From Treponema sp. UBA4307 (lineage in GTDB: Bacteria > Spirochaetota > Spirochaetia > Treponematales > Treponemataceae), in assembly GCA_002394685.1 (NCBI GenBank), contig DGUP01000065.1:1-16570 (forward strand): a stretch of 16,570 bases of DNA, read 5' to 3'. Positions 8,068-14,784 of this stretch are shown one piece after another; position 1 is the stretch's first letter; the number at the start of each line of letters is the position of its first letter. The translations under genes were made by a program, and so were the position numbers. The notes under the pieces were generated by a model, which had not been told where the DNA came from, made no database searches, and saw nothing but the letters and a program-made list of their open reading frames with translations.

Positions 8068-8096
8068 TTCAAACCTCTTATGCAAAAATTACTACT

Positions 8097-8124
8097 ATTA
8101 TATTGGTTTTTCCAAGTTATTCAA
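8097..8124 (-). promoter_or_regulatory. Promoter of the H1-tailed protein gene
   Basis: Leftward -35 TTGAAT (8119-8124) and perfect -10 TATAAT (8097-8102) are separated by 16 bp. The leader would be about 20 nt. Confidence 0.7.
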
Positions 8125-8174
8125 TGCTTTTAGCTCTTCCCTCTTCCGCACTTGAACCAGCCGTAAGCTGCCTG

Positions 8175-8186
8175 CTTAAGCTTAAG
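8175..8186. repeat. 12-bp perfect palindrome
   Basis: CTTAAGCTTAAG is its own reverse complement, two abutting CTTAAG units. It lies 15 bp from the repeat and about 50 bp upstream of the leftward promoter. It could be a protein-binding site or chance. Confidence 0.5.
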
Positions 8187-8200
8187 AAAAGGCTGTATTC

Positions 8201-8276
8201 ATTACCTCCGTTCCGCGGCTCAGTCACCCTCGGTGCTCCGCACTGGCCTCCGGCCACCGCTACAGTCGGGCTCACC
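8201..8276 (-). repeat. GC-rich dispersed repeat, copy 2 (inverted)
   Basis: Reverse-complement copy of 73-148, with two substitutions in 76 bases. Both 5'-proximal GGA-loop hairpins and the GAG-loop hairpin are unchanged. One GGA triplet at the left of copy 1 is GTA here. The flanking DNA is unrelated to that of copy 1. Confidence 0.9.
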
Positions 8277-8429
8277 TTGTTTTGCCTTTTGTTAAAGCTG
8301 AACAAAATTTTTCCCCAGACCTGATAACGGAAATTTATAACTTTTAAATTTCTTAAAATTTTCAAGGGAAAAACATAAATTATTACTGTAGACCATATTT
8401 CCTATGTCGGTTAAATTTACCTTAATAAG

Positions 8430-8474
8430 AAAAGGTTCAGGGGCTACATAAAAGTAGAGCTGAGCCTTTTTTTT
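8430..8474 (+). terminator. Orphan intrinsic terminator or leader attenuator upstream of GH5-1
   Basis: An 11-bp outer stem AAAAGGTTCAG / CTGAGCCTTTT (one T-G wobble) encloses a smaller CTAC / GTAG hairpin and runs into eight T residues. No rightward gene lies upstream in the preceding 8.4 kb, so it ends either a short untranslated RNA or the leader of the GH5 gene 117 bp downstream. Confidence 0.7.
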
Positions 8475-8591
8475 GGGGATTTTATCCGTAGAATTTATCT
8501 GTTATTGATTTTATACAGCACTTCCTCGTTGCAATACAGGATAGCATATAAAATTGATACATTCTTCGAAACTTTTTTATGGGAGAAACTA

Positions 8592-9872
8592 ATGAAAAAG
8601 ACTCTTCTAAAACTCTCGGCTTTTGCTTTGGCTATAAGCCTCTTCACCTCGTGTAACTTTGATCATAATGATACAGAAAAAAAGATCAACATAGAAGGTA
8701 CATCAGTTGAATTTGTAGAAAAACTTGTTATCGGCTGGAATCTTGGAAACACACTGGATGCTCCTACAGAAACCGGTTGGGGAATGCCAAAAACAACAAA
8801 AGCGATGATTGATGCAGTTGCGGCTGCAGGCTTTAAGACTATTCGTATTCCTGTAAGCTGGAGTACACATGTTACTTCATCTTACACCATTAACTCAGAT
8901 TGGATGAATCGAGTTAAAGAAATTGTTGATTGGGCTATTGCGGATGATATGTACGTTATTTTAAACGTTCATCATGATAATTATTCTGAAACAGACTTAA
9001 GTGAGTCAACTACTTATGGCTATGCTCTCTCTACAACAAATTCAGATTTACAAACAAAATCGAAGTCATATCTTAACAAAGTTTGGACTCAAATTGCTAC
9101 AACTTTTAACAATGCTTATGATGAAAAGCTTATTTTTGAAGTATTGAACGAACCTCGTGCAGTTGGTACAAGCGATGAATGGTATATTTCAGATTCAACA
9201 ACTGCAAAAACATACTGTGACATCATCACAGATTATGAAAATACTTGTATTAATGCTATCCGTGCAACTGGTGGAAACAATGCTCTGCGCTATATCATGG
9301 TACCAAGTTATGCCGCCAGTGGAACTATGCAAGTTACCCTTGATGCATACACATTACCAACAGATTCAGCAGAAGATAAACTTATTCTTTCTACACACGC
9401 TTATTCTCCATACGATTTTGCTATGTCCGATTCAACTGATACAACTTTTGATTCTGAGGATGCTTCTTCCCTTACAAGTATTTTTGATTACTTAAATACA
9501 AACTATATTTCTAAGGGAATTGGTGTTGTAATGGGAGAAGCTTCTGCTTCTGACAAAAACAATACAGCAGAAAGAGTTAAGTGGGCAAAGGATTACTACG
9601 CTAAAGCAACTGCCATTAAAATACCTGTAGTTCTCTGGGACAATATGTCAACTGTTGCAAATGGTGGAGACATTGATAAAGGTGAATGCCACGGATATTT
9701 TAACCGCAATGCATGTAAATGGTTCTTCCCAACCATTATAGAAGCAATGATGAATACTGTCGGCGTAACAGGATATTCAATTCCAGAATATATACAACCA
9801 ACAGTAGACAGTATCGGATGGGATGAAAGTAAGGCAACAACAATCTCCACAGAAGAAAAAGTTTTGAGCTGA
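8592..9872 (+). CDS. GH5 (subfamily 4-like) endoglucanase lipoprotein, ended by an in-frame TGA
   Basis: Secreted beta-1,4-glucanase of 426 residues as ended by the TGA. The signal peptide finishes in FTSC with lipidated Cys21. The GH5 barrel runs from about residue 45 to 385: GWNLGNTLDA at 48-57, the VLNEP motif with acid/base Glu187, and MGEASASD with nucleophile Glu316. Late blocks VVLWDN and GECHGYFNR resemble GH5_4 endoglucanases/xyloglucanases. The ATG at 8592 is chosen because GGGAGAAACTA precedes it and the lipoprotein signal begins there; an upstream ATG at 8505 has no such support. After the barrel come a short linker and the TGA. The frame then stays open for 103 codons encoding a carbohydrate-binding-like module, so the gene was probably longer and has gained a nonsense codon, or the stop is read through. 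It is closely similar to the next gene. Confidence 0.93.
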   Translation: MKKTLLKLSAFALAISLFTSCNFDHNDTEKKINIEGTSVEFVEKLVIGWNLGNTLDAPTETGWGMPKTTKAMIDAVAAAGFKTIRIPVSWSTHVTSSYTINSDWMNRVKEIVDWAIADDMYVILNVHHDNYSETDLSESTTYGYALSTTNSDLQTKSKSYLNKVWTQIATTFNNAYDEKLIFEVLNEPRAVGTSDEWYISDSTTAKTYCDIITDYENTCINAIRATGGNNALRYIMVPSYAASGTMQVTLDAYTLPTDSAEDKLILSTHAYSPYDFAMSDSTDTTFDSEDASSLTSIFDYLNTNYISKGIGVVMGEASASDKNNTAERVKWAKDYYAKATAIKIPVVLWDNMSTVANGGDIDKGECHGYFNRNACKWFFPTIIEAMMNTVGVTGYSIPEYIQPTVDSIGWDESKATTISTEEKVLS

Positions 9873-10184
9873 GGTAGTGAATATAAACCAGACGCAAGTT
9901 ATTTTTCAGCAGCAAAAGAAGGCTCTATTCTTAAAATAACATTCTCTGCAAGTAAAGCAACTTTAAGACTTACAAATGGTGACTGGTCAAAAGATTATAA
10001 TTCAGGAACAATAATAAATGGCATTGCAAGCGGAGTTATCATTTCTGTTTCTGGAACTGAACTTTACTATGTTCTTACAGCAGATGATGCTTCCGACTGG
10101 AGATCAAGCGGGCTTACAATTTCTGGTCAAACTGGTAAAGACGAACCTGTAACAGGCATTTACTTTCAGGCTAACATAAACTAA
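9873..10184 (+). pseudogene. In-frame continuation of GH5-1: C-terminal beta-sandwich/CBM-like module beyond the TGA
   Basis: Directly after the TGA the same frame continues for 103 codons to TAA at 10182-10184. It encodes a plausible secreted module beginning GSEYKPDASYFSAAKEG and including GDWSKDYNSGTI and LTADDASDWRSSGL. The alternating hydrophobic and polar pattern with regular aromatic residues suggests a beta-sandwich carbohydrate-binding domain; I cannot name the family. No start codon or ribosome binding site would allow separate translation. The first good terminator lies after this segment, so the original transcription unit included it. If the TGA replaced TGG (Trp), the intact protein had 530 residues. 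Between its stop and the next gene (10185-10444) lie only the terminator and promoter listed separately. Confidence 0.75.
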
Positions 10185-10212
10185 GCAGAATACATTAAAC
10201 AGGTTTCTATTA

Positions 10213-10264
10213 AAAAGATTTCATACCTCTTTACAAATAAAAGGGCTATGAAATCTTTTTTTTT
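10213..10264 (+). terminator. Intrinsic terminator after GH5-1
   Basis: A 13-bp perfect stem AAAAGATTTCATA / TATGAAATCTTTT encloses a 21-nt loop with a weak inner helix. A run of nine T residues (10256-10264) begins within the stem's 3' end. It lies 28 nt past the TAA of the extended reading frame and isolates GH5-1 from GH5-2. Confidence 0.9.
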
Positions 10265-10377
10265 ATATTCTTTTCTTAAATACATCCTCCTTTTAGACTT
10301 TGAAAATTTTAAAATAAATCAAATAAAAAAAGTTATTTTTTTCTAGTAGAGTAAAGAATTAATCTAAAGTAGAGTTT

Positions 10378-10386
10378 TGTTATAAT
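10378..10386 (+). promoter_or_regulatory. Extended -10 promoter of GH5-2
   Basis: TGTTATAAT is a perfect extended -10. No good -35 is needed or seen. It gives a leader of about 53 nt. Confidence 0.65.
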
Positions 10387-10395
10387 CAACTTACA

Positions 10396-10416
10396 AGGGC
10401 AAAACCAACAAGCCCT
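10396..10416 (+). promoter_or_regulatory. Leader hairpin of GH5-2
   Basis: AGGGC and GCCCT pair across an 11-nt loop near the predicted 5' end of the GH5-2 message. Without a T tract it is not a terminator. It may stabilise the mRNA or be chance. Confidence 0.4.
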
Positions 10417-10444
10417 ACACTTTAAGATTTATAAGGAAACTAAG

Positions 10445-11650
10445 ATGAAGAAACTTCTAAAAACTATTCTCCCTCTTCTTATGGGAGCCGCCCTGCTTTC
10501 TTCAGCTGCTGCAGACTCAAGGAACGAAGGCTTTGTACCGGGAAGAACATCCCTGGAACAGGCTGCAAATATGGGTCTGGGCTGGAATCTGGGAAACACT
10601 TTGGACGCTGCAAATTTAGGTTCAAAAACAAACAGCGGTTTAACAACAGAAACAATCTGGGGGCAGCCAAAAACTACACAGCAGATGATTAAGGATGTAA
10701 GGGCTGCAGGCTTTAAGACAATCCGTGTTCCTGTCAGCTGGCATAATCACATTGTAAAAGGAAAGACTCTTACAATCGATCCTAAATGGATGGCTCGTGT
10801 TAAGCAGATTGTGGACTGGGCAATTGAAGAAGACATGTGCGTTATCATCAATATTCATCACGACAATCTTTCAATTTCTCAGATGAAGGCTAACTACGGT
10901 TTCGCACTTTCTTACAATGAAAAAATCAAGGAACAGTCAAAGCTTTATATCAGTTCAGTATGGGCTCAGATTGCAGAAACCTTTGCAGACTATGACAATC
11001 ATCTTGTATTTGAAGTGCTTAACGAACCTCGTGACATTTCAGGAGAACTTACAGGCAACGAATGGTGGTCTACTGAAAAAAAAGTTATGGACGTAATTAC
11101 TGAATATGAAGAAGCAGCAATCAGTACAATCCGCGCAGCAGGTGGAAAAAATGCAGACCGTTTTGTGATGGTTCCAGGTTATGCAGGATCAGGGGCAGCA
11201 AGTGCAATGCTTTCTCAGTACACACTTCCACAAGATTCAGTATCAGACAGATTAATTTTGTCTACCCACGCTTACTCCCCATACAACTTTGCCATGAGTG
11301 ATTCAAAAGATACAACTTTTGATGAAGATGACCAGAAACAGCTGGATGAACTTTTCTCTTACCTCAAGGCAAACTACATTGACAAGGGAATCGGAGTTGT
11401 AATGGGAGAAGCTTCTGCTTCTGACAAAAATAATACCCAGGAAAGAATCAAGTGGGCTCACTACTATTTTGGCCTTGCTAAGTCAGCAGGTATTCCTGTT
11501 GTTCTCTGGGATAACAATTCAACAGTTGCAAACGGCGGCAACATCAACTCAGGTGAATGCCATGGATATTATAACCGCAGAAACAGCAGCTGGTATTTCC
11601 CTGAGCTGATTGAAGCCATGGTGGAAGAAAGCTATTCAGAAAACAATTAG
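10445..11650 (+). CDS. GH5 (subfamily 4-like) endoglucanase, Sec-secreted
   Basis: Secreted beta-1,4-glucanase of 401 residues. A Sec signal peptide ends near SSAAA-DS at about residue 24, with no lipobox, so the product is released rather than lipid-anchored. The catalytic domain fills the rest: GWNLGNTLDA, VLNEPRD with acid/base Glu194, and MGEASASD with nucleophile Glu322, followed by VVLWDN and GECHGYYNR. There is no binding module; the protein stops just after the barrel. It is clearly a paralogue of the preceding GH5, with near-identical stretches around both catalytic residues that extend to the DNA level, consistent with tandem duplication. AAGGA lies eight bases before the ATG. It has its own promoter and terminator. 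Endoglucanase or xyloglucanase activity are both possible within this subfamily. Confidence 0.95.
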   Translation: MKKLLKTILPLLMGAALLSSAAADSRNEGFVPGRTSLEQAANMGLGWNLGNTLDAANLGSKTNSGLTTETIWGQPKTTQQMIKDVRAAGFKTIRVPVSWHNHIVKGKTLTIDPKWMARVKQIVDWAIEEDMCVIINIHHDNLSISQMKANYGFALSYNEKIKEQSKLYISSVWAQIAETFADYDNHLVFEVLNEPRDISGELTGNEWWSTEKKVMDVITEYEEAAISTIRAAGGKNADRFVMVPGYAGSGAASAMLSQYTLPQDSVSDRLILSTHAYSPYNFAMSDSKDTTFDEDDQKQLDELFSYLKANYIDKGIGVVMGEASASDKNNTQERIKWAHYYFGLAKSAGIPVVLWDNNSTVANGGNINSGECHGYYNRRNSSWYFPELIEAMVEESYSENN

Positions 11651-11697
11651 AGAATATAAAACATATTCATTTCCAGTACACGGAAATAATATAAAAA

Positions 11698-11747
11698 ATA
11701 CCCGTCCGGGATAAAGAAAAAATTTCTTTGCCCAGACGGGTATATTT
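11698..11747. terminator. Bidirectional terminator between GH5-2 and sulP
   Basis: A 9-bp stem ATACCCGTC / GACGGGTAT continues inward through GGG / CCC and AAAGAAA / TTTCTTT. On the plus strand it is followed by ATTTTTGTTTT and on the minus strand by TTTTTATATT. It can therefore serve both convergent genes. Confidence 0.92.
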
Positions 11748-11773
11748 TTGTTTTAAGATTTAACTATAAAATC

Positions 11774-13504
11774 TCAGGCCTTTACAGGCTGCTTTAAATT
11801 CTTACTTTCTTCCAGCAGTTCACGGGCGCGGGCCAGAGCCAGATCAATATTTTCACAAATATTTTCCCGGCCCAGTTTATCTGCCATTCCGGTTTTTTCG
11901 CAGAGAAGGTAAGGCTGAGTGTGAATGCCGGAAAGGACAATCTTAACTCCCTTTTTATCGCACAGCTGCTTTGCCTGCTCCAGGGCACGAATTCCACCTG
12001 CATCAAGATAAATCATTTTGCGCATGCGGAGAACCAGAACTTTGTAATCAACGTAGGCTTTATCAACAGCCATTTCAAATTTTCTTACAGTTCCAAAGAA
12101 AAGAGGTCCTTCAATTTCATAAACCATAACGCCTTCAGGAATATTAAGGGCAGCTTCCTGAACATCGTTGTGAGTTTTTTCAATTCCACCTGTAAGGCTT
12201 TCACGACTGTTCTGAACTTCAGACAAATCAATCATTTTCTTGATAAAGAAGAAGGCAGCAAGTCCAAGACCTACAGCAATTGCTACAGTCAGGTCAACGA
12301 ATATTGTAATAAGGAATGTTGCAAGGAATACAAAGAAGTCTGACTTCTGTCCCTTTGTCAGTGCACGGATTGCAGGGAAACCGGCCATGTTCCATGAAAC
12401 GGAAACAAGTACGGCTGCAAGGGCACACATTGGAATGTAAACCACATATTTACCCAGCAGGAGCATAATCAAAAGAAGTGTAAGGGCGTGCACAATTCCG
12501 GCAACAGGAGTTTTTCCTCCGTTCTTGATGTTGGTTGCAGTTCTGGCAATTGCACCGGTAGCAGGAATTCCACCGAATAAAGGAGAAGCAATATTTGCAA
12601 TTCCCTGGGCAACAAGTTCTGTATTTGAATCATGCTTGGAACCTGTCATACCATCAGCAACAACCGCAGAAAGAAGTGACTCGATTGCGGCCAGCACTGC
12701 AATTGAAATTGAAGTAGGGAAAAGCTTTACGATTGTCTGAATGTGAAAATCCGGAAGTTTCGGTGCAGGGAGCTTTGAAGGAATTTCTCCGTAACGGCTT
12801 CCGATTGTATCTGTTGTAAGACCTGCATATTTTGAAAGAAGTACGCTTGCCAGTGTTGCAAGAAGAATTACAACCAGTGAAGCAGGCACTTTTGAAGTAA
12901 CTTTTTTTCCAAAGTGAGGCCAGACAAAAATCACAATAAGACAAAGGGCTGCCATAATAAAACTGTACCAGTTGATATGAGTAATATTCAGAGCATATGT
13001 TTGAATTTTTCCAACAAAGGTACCCGGCATTTTTTCAAATCCTTCAGGGAAAACAGAAATATTTAACCCCAGGAAGTCACCAATCTGACCGGCAAAAATT
13101 GTTACCGCAATTCCTGCAGTAAAACCTGTGATGATTGTATATGGAATAAACTTGATTAATCCTCCCATCTTGAAAATTCCAAGAAGAATAAGGATTACAC
13201 CTGCCATGATTGTTGCAGTTGCCAGACCTGAAAGGCCAAACTGTTCTACAACTCCATAAACAATAACGGCAAAAGCTCCGGTTGGTCCACCAATCTGAAC
13301 TTTACTTCCACCAAAAACTGAAATACAAAGGCCGGCTACAATTGCTGTAAAAAGACCAGCCTCAGGACTAACACCAGAGGCGATTGCAAAAGCTATGGCC
13401 AGAGGGAGAGCTACAATTCCTACAATAATTCCTGAAGAAAAATCTGCAAGGAAAGTTTTTAAGGAATAGTGCTTAAGAGAGTTTATTAACTCAGGCTTAA
13501 TCAT
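11774..13504 (-). CDS. SulP-family anion permease with STAS domain
   Basis: Inner-membrane anion transporter of 576 residues, the usual SulP/SLC26 length. Residues about 15-430 hold many hydrophobic helices, including ADFSSGIIVGIVALPLAIAF and the SulP core GGSKVQIGGPTGAFAVIVYG. Residues about 455-565 form a cytoplasmic STAS domain (MVYEIEGPLFFG, YLDAGGIRALEQ). Bacterial members carry sulfate, bicarbonate or dicarboxylates; the substrate cannot be read from sequence. The start ATG has only a weak CGGGG six bases ahead. It ends in TGA, converges on GH5-2 across a shared terminator, and is divergent from the LacI-type gene. No link to cellulose use is evident. Confidence 0.94.
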   Translation of the reverse strand: MIKPELINSLKHYSLKTFLADFSSGIIVGIVALPLAIAFAIASGVSPEAGLFTAIVAGLCISVFGGSKVQIGGPTGAFAVIVYGVVEQFGLSGLATATIMAGVILILLGIFKMGGLIKFIPYTIITGFTAGIAVTIFAGQIGDFLGLNISVFPEGFEKMPGTFVGKIQTYALNITHINWYSFIMAALCLIVIFVWPHFGKKVTSKVPASLVVILLATLASVLLSKYAGLTTDTIGSRYGEIPSKLPAPKLPDFHIQTIVKLFPTSISIAVLAAIESLLSAVVADGMTGSKHDSNTELVAQGIANIASPLFGGIPATGAIARTATNIKNGGKTPVAGIVHALTLLLIMLLLGKYVVYIPMCALAAVLVSVSWNMAGFPAIRALTKGQKSDFFVFLATFLITIFVDLTVAIAVGLGLAAFFFIKKMIDLSEVQNSRESLTGGIEKTHNDVQEAALNIPEGVMVYEIEGPLFFGTVRKFEMAVDKAYVDYKVLVLRMRKMIYLDAGGIRALEQAKQLCDKKGVKIVLSGIHTQPYLLCEKTGMADKLGRENICENIDLALARARELLEESKNLKQPVKA

Positions 13505-13539
13505 AAAAAACCCCGAAACATTAGTTAATTTATTGCGGA

Positions 13540-13568
13540 ATAATGCTACAAATGTGAAAAAATAGCAA
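13540..13568 (-). promoter_or_regulatory. Promoter of the SulP gene
   Basis: Leftward -35 TTGCTA (13563-13568) and -10 CATTAT (13540-13545) are 17 bp apart, giving a leader of about 29 nt. It overlaps the upstream part of the divergent regulator promoter region. Confidence 0.55.
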
Positions 13569-13572
13569 TATT

Positions 13573-13600
13573 TTCCATATAATTGTCTGAAATTCCATAT
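13573..13600 (+). promoter_or_regulatory. Candidate lacI-type promoter -10 with a 20-bp-spaced direct repeat
   Basis: TTCCATAT occurs at 13573-13580 and again at 13593-13600, exactly 20 bp apart, two helical turns. The first copy overlaps a TATAAT at 13578-13583 that could serve as -10 for the rightward regulator gene. The -35 is poor. The repeat could be a regulator-binding site. Confidence 0.4.
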
Positions 13601-13653
13601 TCGAGCATTTAATTTAGCCTATTTTTACTTAAAAAACTTGTTTAATTAAGTAA

Positions 13654-13659
13654 CACGTG
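13654..13659. promoter_or_regulatory. Possible operator centred on CACGTG
   Basis: TAACACGTGGTA is a near-perfect 12-bp palindrome with a central CG, placed 13 bp before the regulator's start codon. LacI-family operators are commonly palindromes with a central CG. Autoregulation is an inference. Confidence 0.35.
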
Positions 13660-13672
13660 GTAATCTTAATCT

Positions 13673-14695
13673 ATGGAAAATTCACGTAAAGTAAGACTGT
13701 CTGACATTGCAGAAAAGCTTGGTGTAAGTACCGTAACTGTTTCTAAAGCAATTGCAGATAAAGAAGGTGTAGGTGACGAGCTCAGGGAAAAGATTAAGCA
13801 GGTTGCTCAGGAGATGGGCTACAAGCAGAAGAGTTCCCATCAGTCAGGCGCAAAAGGGGATACTTCAACAGGAAACATTGGTATTGTAATTCCCACCCGC
13901 TTTTTTGAAAGGGCCACATCCTTTTACTGGAATCTTTACAATGCACTTTCAAAAGAACTCTTATCCAATGGTTATTACACAATAATGGAGCAGCTGGAAG
14001 ATAAAGATGAATTTGATCTTACTATTCCTCACATGATTCAGGATAAGAAAGTTGATGGAGTAATTTTCCTGGGCCAGGTTTCAAATGACTACGCCCACTT
14101 CATTACAAAAAAATATTCCAAATTTGTATTTTTAGATTTTTATATTTCTGACGAAGATACAGATTCAGTTACAACAGATAACTTCTATTCTGAATATCTT
14201 ATGACGGAATATCTTATTTCCCAGGGCCACAAAAAAATCCGCTATGTAGGAAATTTTAATGCAACTACAAGTATTTCTGACCGTTTCATGGGATTTATGA
14301 AGGCCATGCTGGAAAATGGTTTATCCGTTCACTTTAACGAAATAATCAATGACCGGGATTCAAAAGGATTTAATAAGTCAATTGAACTTCCTCTGGACAA
14401 TATGCCTACCGCTTTTGTCTGCAACTGTGATGACTGTGCAGTAAAAGTAATCAAGGAATTAAATCAAAATGGCTTCAGAGTTCCTGAGGATATTTCAGTT
14501 GTTGGATTTGATAACTTTGTTTCCACAGGTCCAAGTTCCCCTGCCCTTACCACAGTGGCTGTTGATCCAAACAGTACTGCAAGAGCCTGCGTTGAACTTC
14601 TGCTTAAGAAAATTACAGGCCAGCCTTACAATCATGGACATACTGTTGTGGGAGGAAAAATTCTTCTCCGGGATTCAGTAAAAAAAATCAACTGA
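13673..14695 (+). CDS. LacI-family transcriptional regulator
   Basis: Sugar-responsive DNA-binding protein of 340 residues, the family's normal length. Residues 8-28 are the classic helix-turn-helix (LSDIAEKLGVSTVTVSKAIAD), followed by the hinge region near MGYKQ. Residues about 67-335 form a periplasmic-binding-protein-like sensor (GNIGIVIPTRFF, KVDGVIFLGQ, PEDISVVGFDNF). It lies 89 bp upstream of a cellobiose 2-epimerase gene on the same strand. Control of cellobiose or mannan-type oligosaccharide genes is therefore plausible, but the ligand cannot be read. No clear Shine-Dalgarno precedes the ATG; the nearest purine run is GTGG twelve bases away. It ends in TGA and has its own terminator. 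Confidence 0.95.
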   Translation: MENSRKVRLSDIAEKLGVSTVTVSKAIADKEGVGDELREKIKQVAQEMGYKQKSSHQSGAKGDTSTGNIGIVIPTRFFERATSFYWNLYNALSKELLSNGYYTIMEQLEDKDEFDLTIPHMIQDKKVDGVIFLGQVSNDYAHFITKKYSKFVFLDFYISDEDTDSVTTDNFYSEYLMTEYLISQGHKKIRYVGNFNATTSISDRFMGFMKAMLENGLSVHFNEIINDRDSKGFNKSIELPLDNMPTAFVCNCDDCAVKVIKELNQNGFRVPEDISVVGFDNFVSTGPSSPALTTVAVDPNSTARACVELLLKKITGQPYNHGHTVVGGKILLRDSVKKIN

Positions 14696-14723
14696 AACTG
14701 AAAAAAATTTATGGCAGATACAG

Positions 14724-14757
14724 GTCACTGGGAAAATTTTCTCAGTGGCATTTTTTT
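14724..14757 (+). terminator. Intrinsic terminator between the LacI-type gene and the epimerase gene
   Basis: GTCACTGGGAAAA pairs with TTTTCTCAGTGGC (wobbles included) in a tight hairpin followed by A and seven T residues. It lies 29 nt after the regulator's stop. The epimerase start is only 28 bp beyond the T run, so its expression relies on read-through or on a promoter I could not identify. Confidence 0.85.
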
Positions 14758-14784
14758 ATAAACTTTTCTTTATAGAGGACAGCA

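Larger units (their letters stand above)
8068..8591. other. 524-bp gene-free region between divergent genes
   Basis: No credible coding sequence on either strand. From left to right it holds the leftward promoter of the H1-tailed protein gene, a 12-bp palindrome, the inverted copy of the GC-rich repeat, an AT-rich stretch, a rightward terminator-like hairpin, and about 115 bp leading to the first GH5 start. A GH5 promoter could not be fixed. TTGCAA at about 8530 is followed by TAAAAT, but at poor spacing (14 bp). Confidence 0.7.

Noticed and set aside
8068..8085. TTG start giving the H1-tailed protein six more residues
   Set aside because: It lies upstream of and overlaps the AGAGG site that is well placed for the ATG at 8067.
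8117..8365. Leftward open frame of 82 codons across the repeat
   Set aside because: Its middle is simply the translated GC-rich repeat, it has no ribosome binding site, and it overlaps the promoter of the H1-tailed protein gene. Such frames are annotation artefacts of the repeat.
8505..8591. Longer N-terminus for GH5-1
   Set aside because: It would bury the lipoprotein signal peptide 29 residues in, and the ribosome binding site is just before 8592.
9870..9872. Genome-wide reassignment of TGA to Trp
   Set aside because: Several complete genes here end in TGA at the expected family length, and TGG is used for Trp throughout.
9870..9872. Selenocysteine at the GH5-1 TGA
   Set aside because: No SECIS-like hairpin is evident directly downstream, and the position is at a domain linker, not a redox site.
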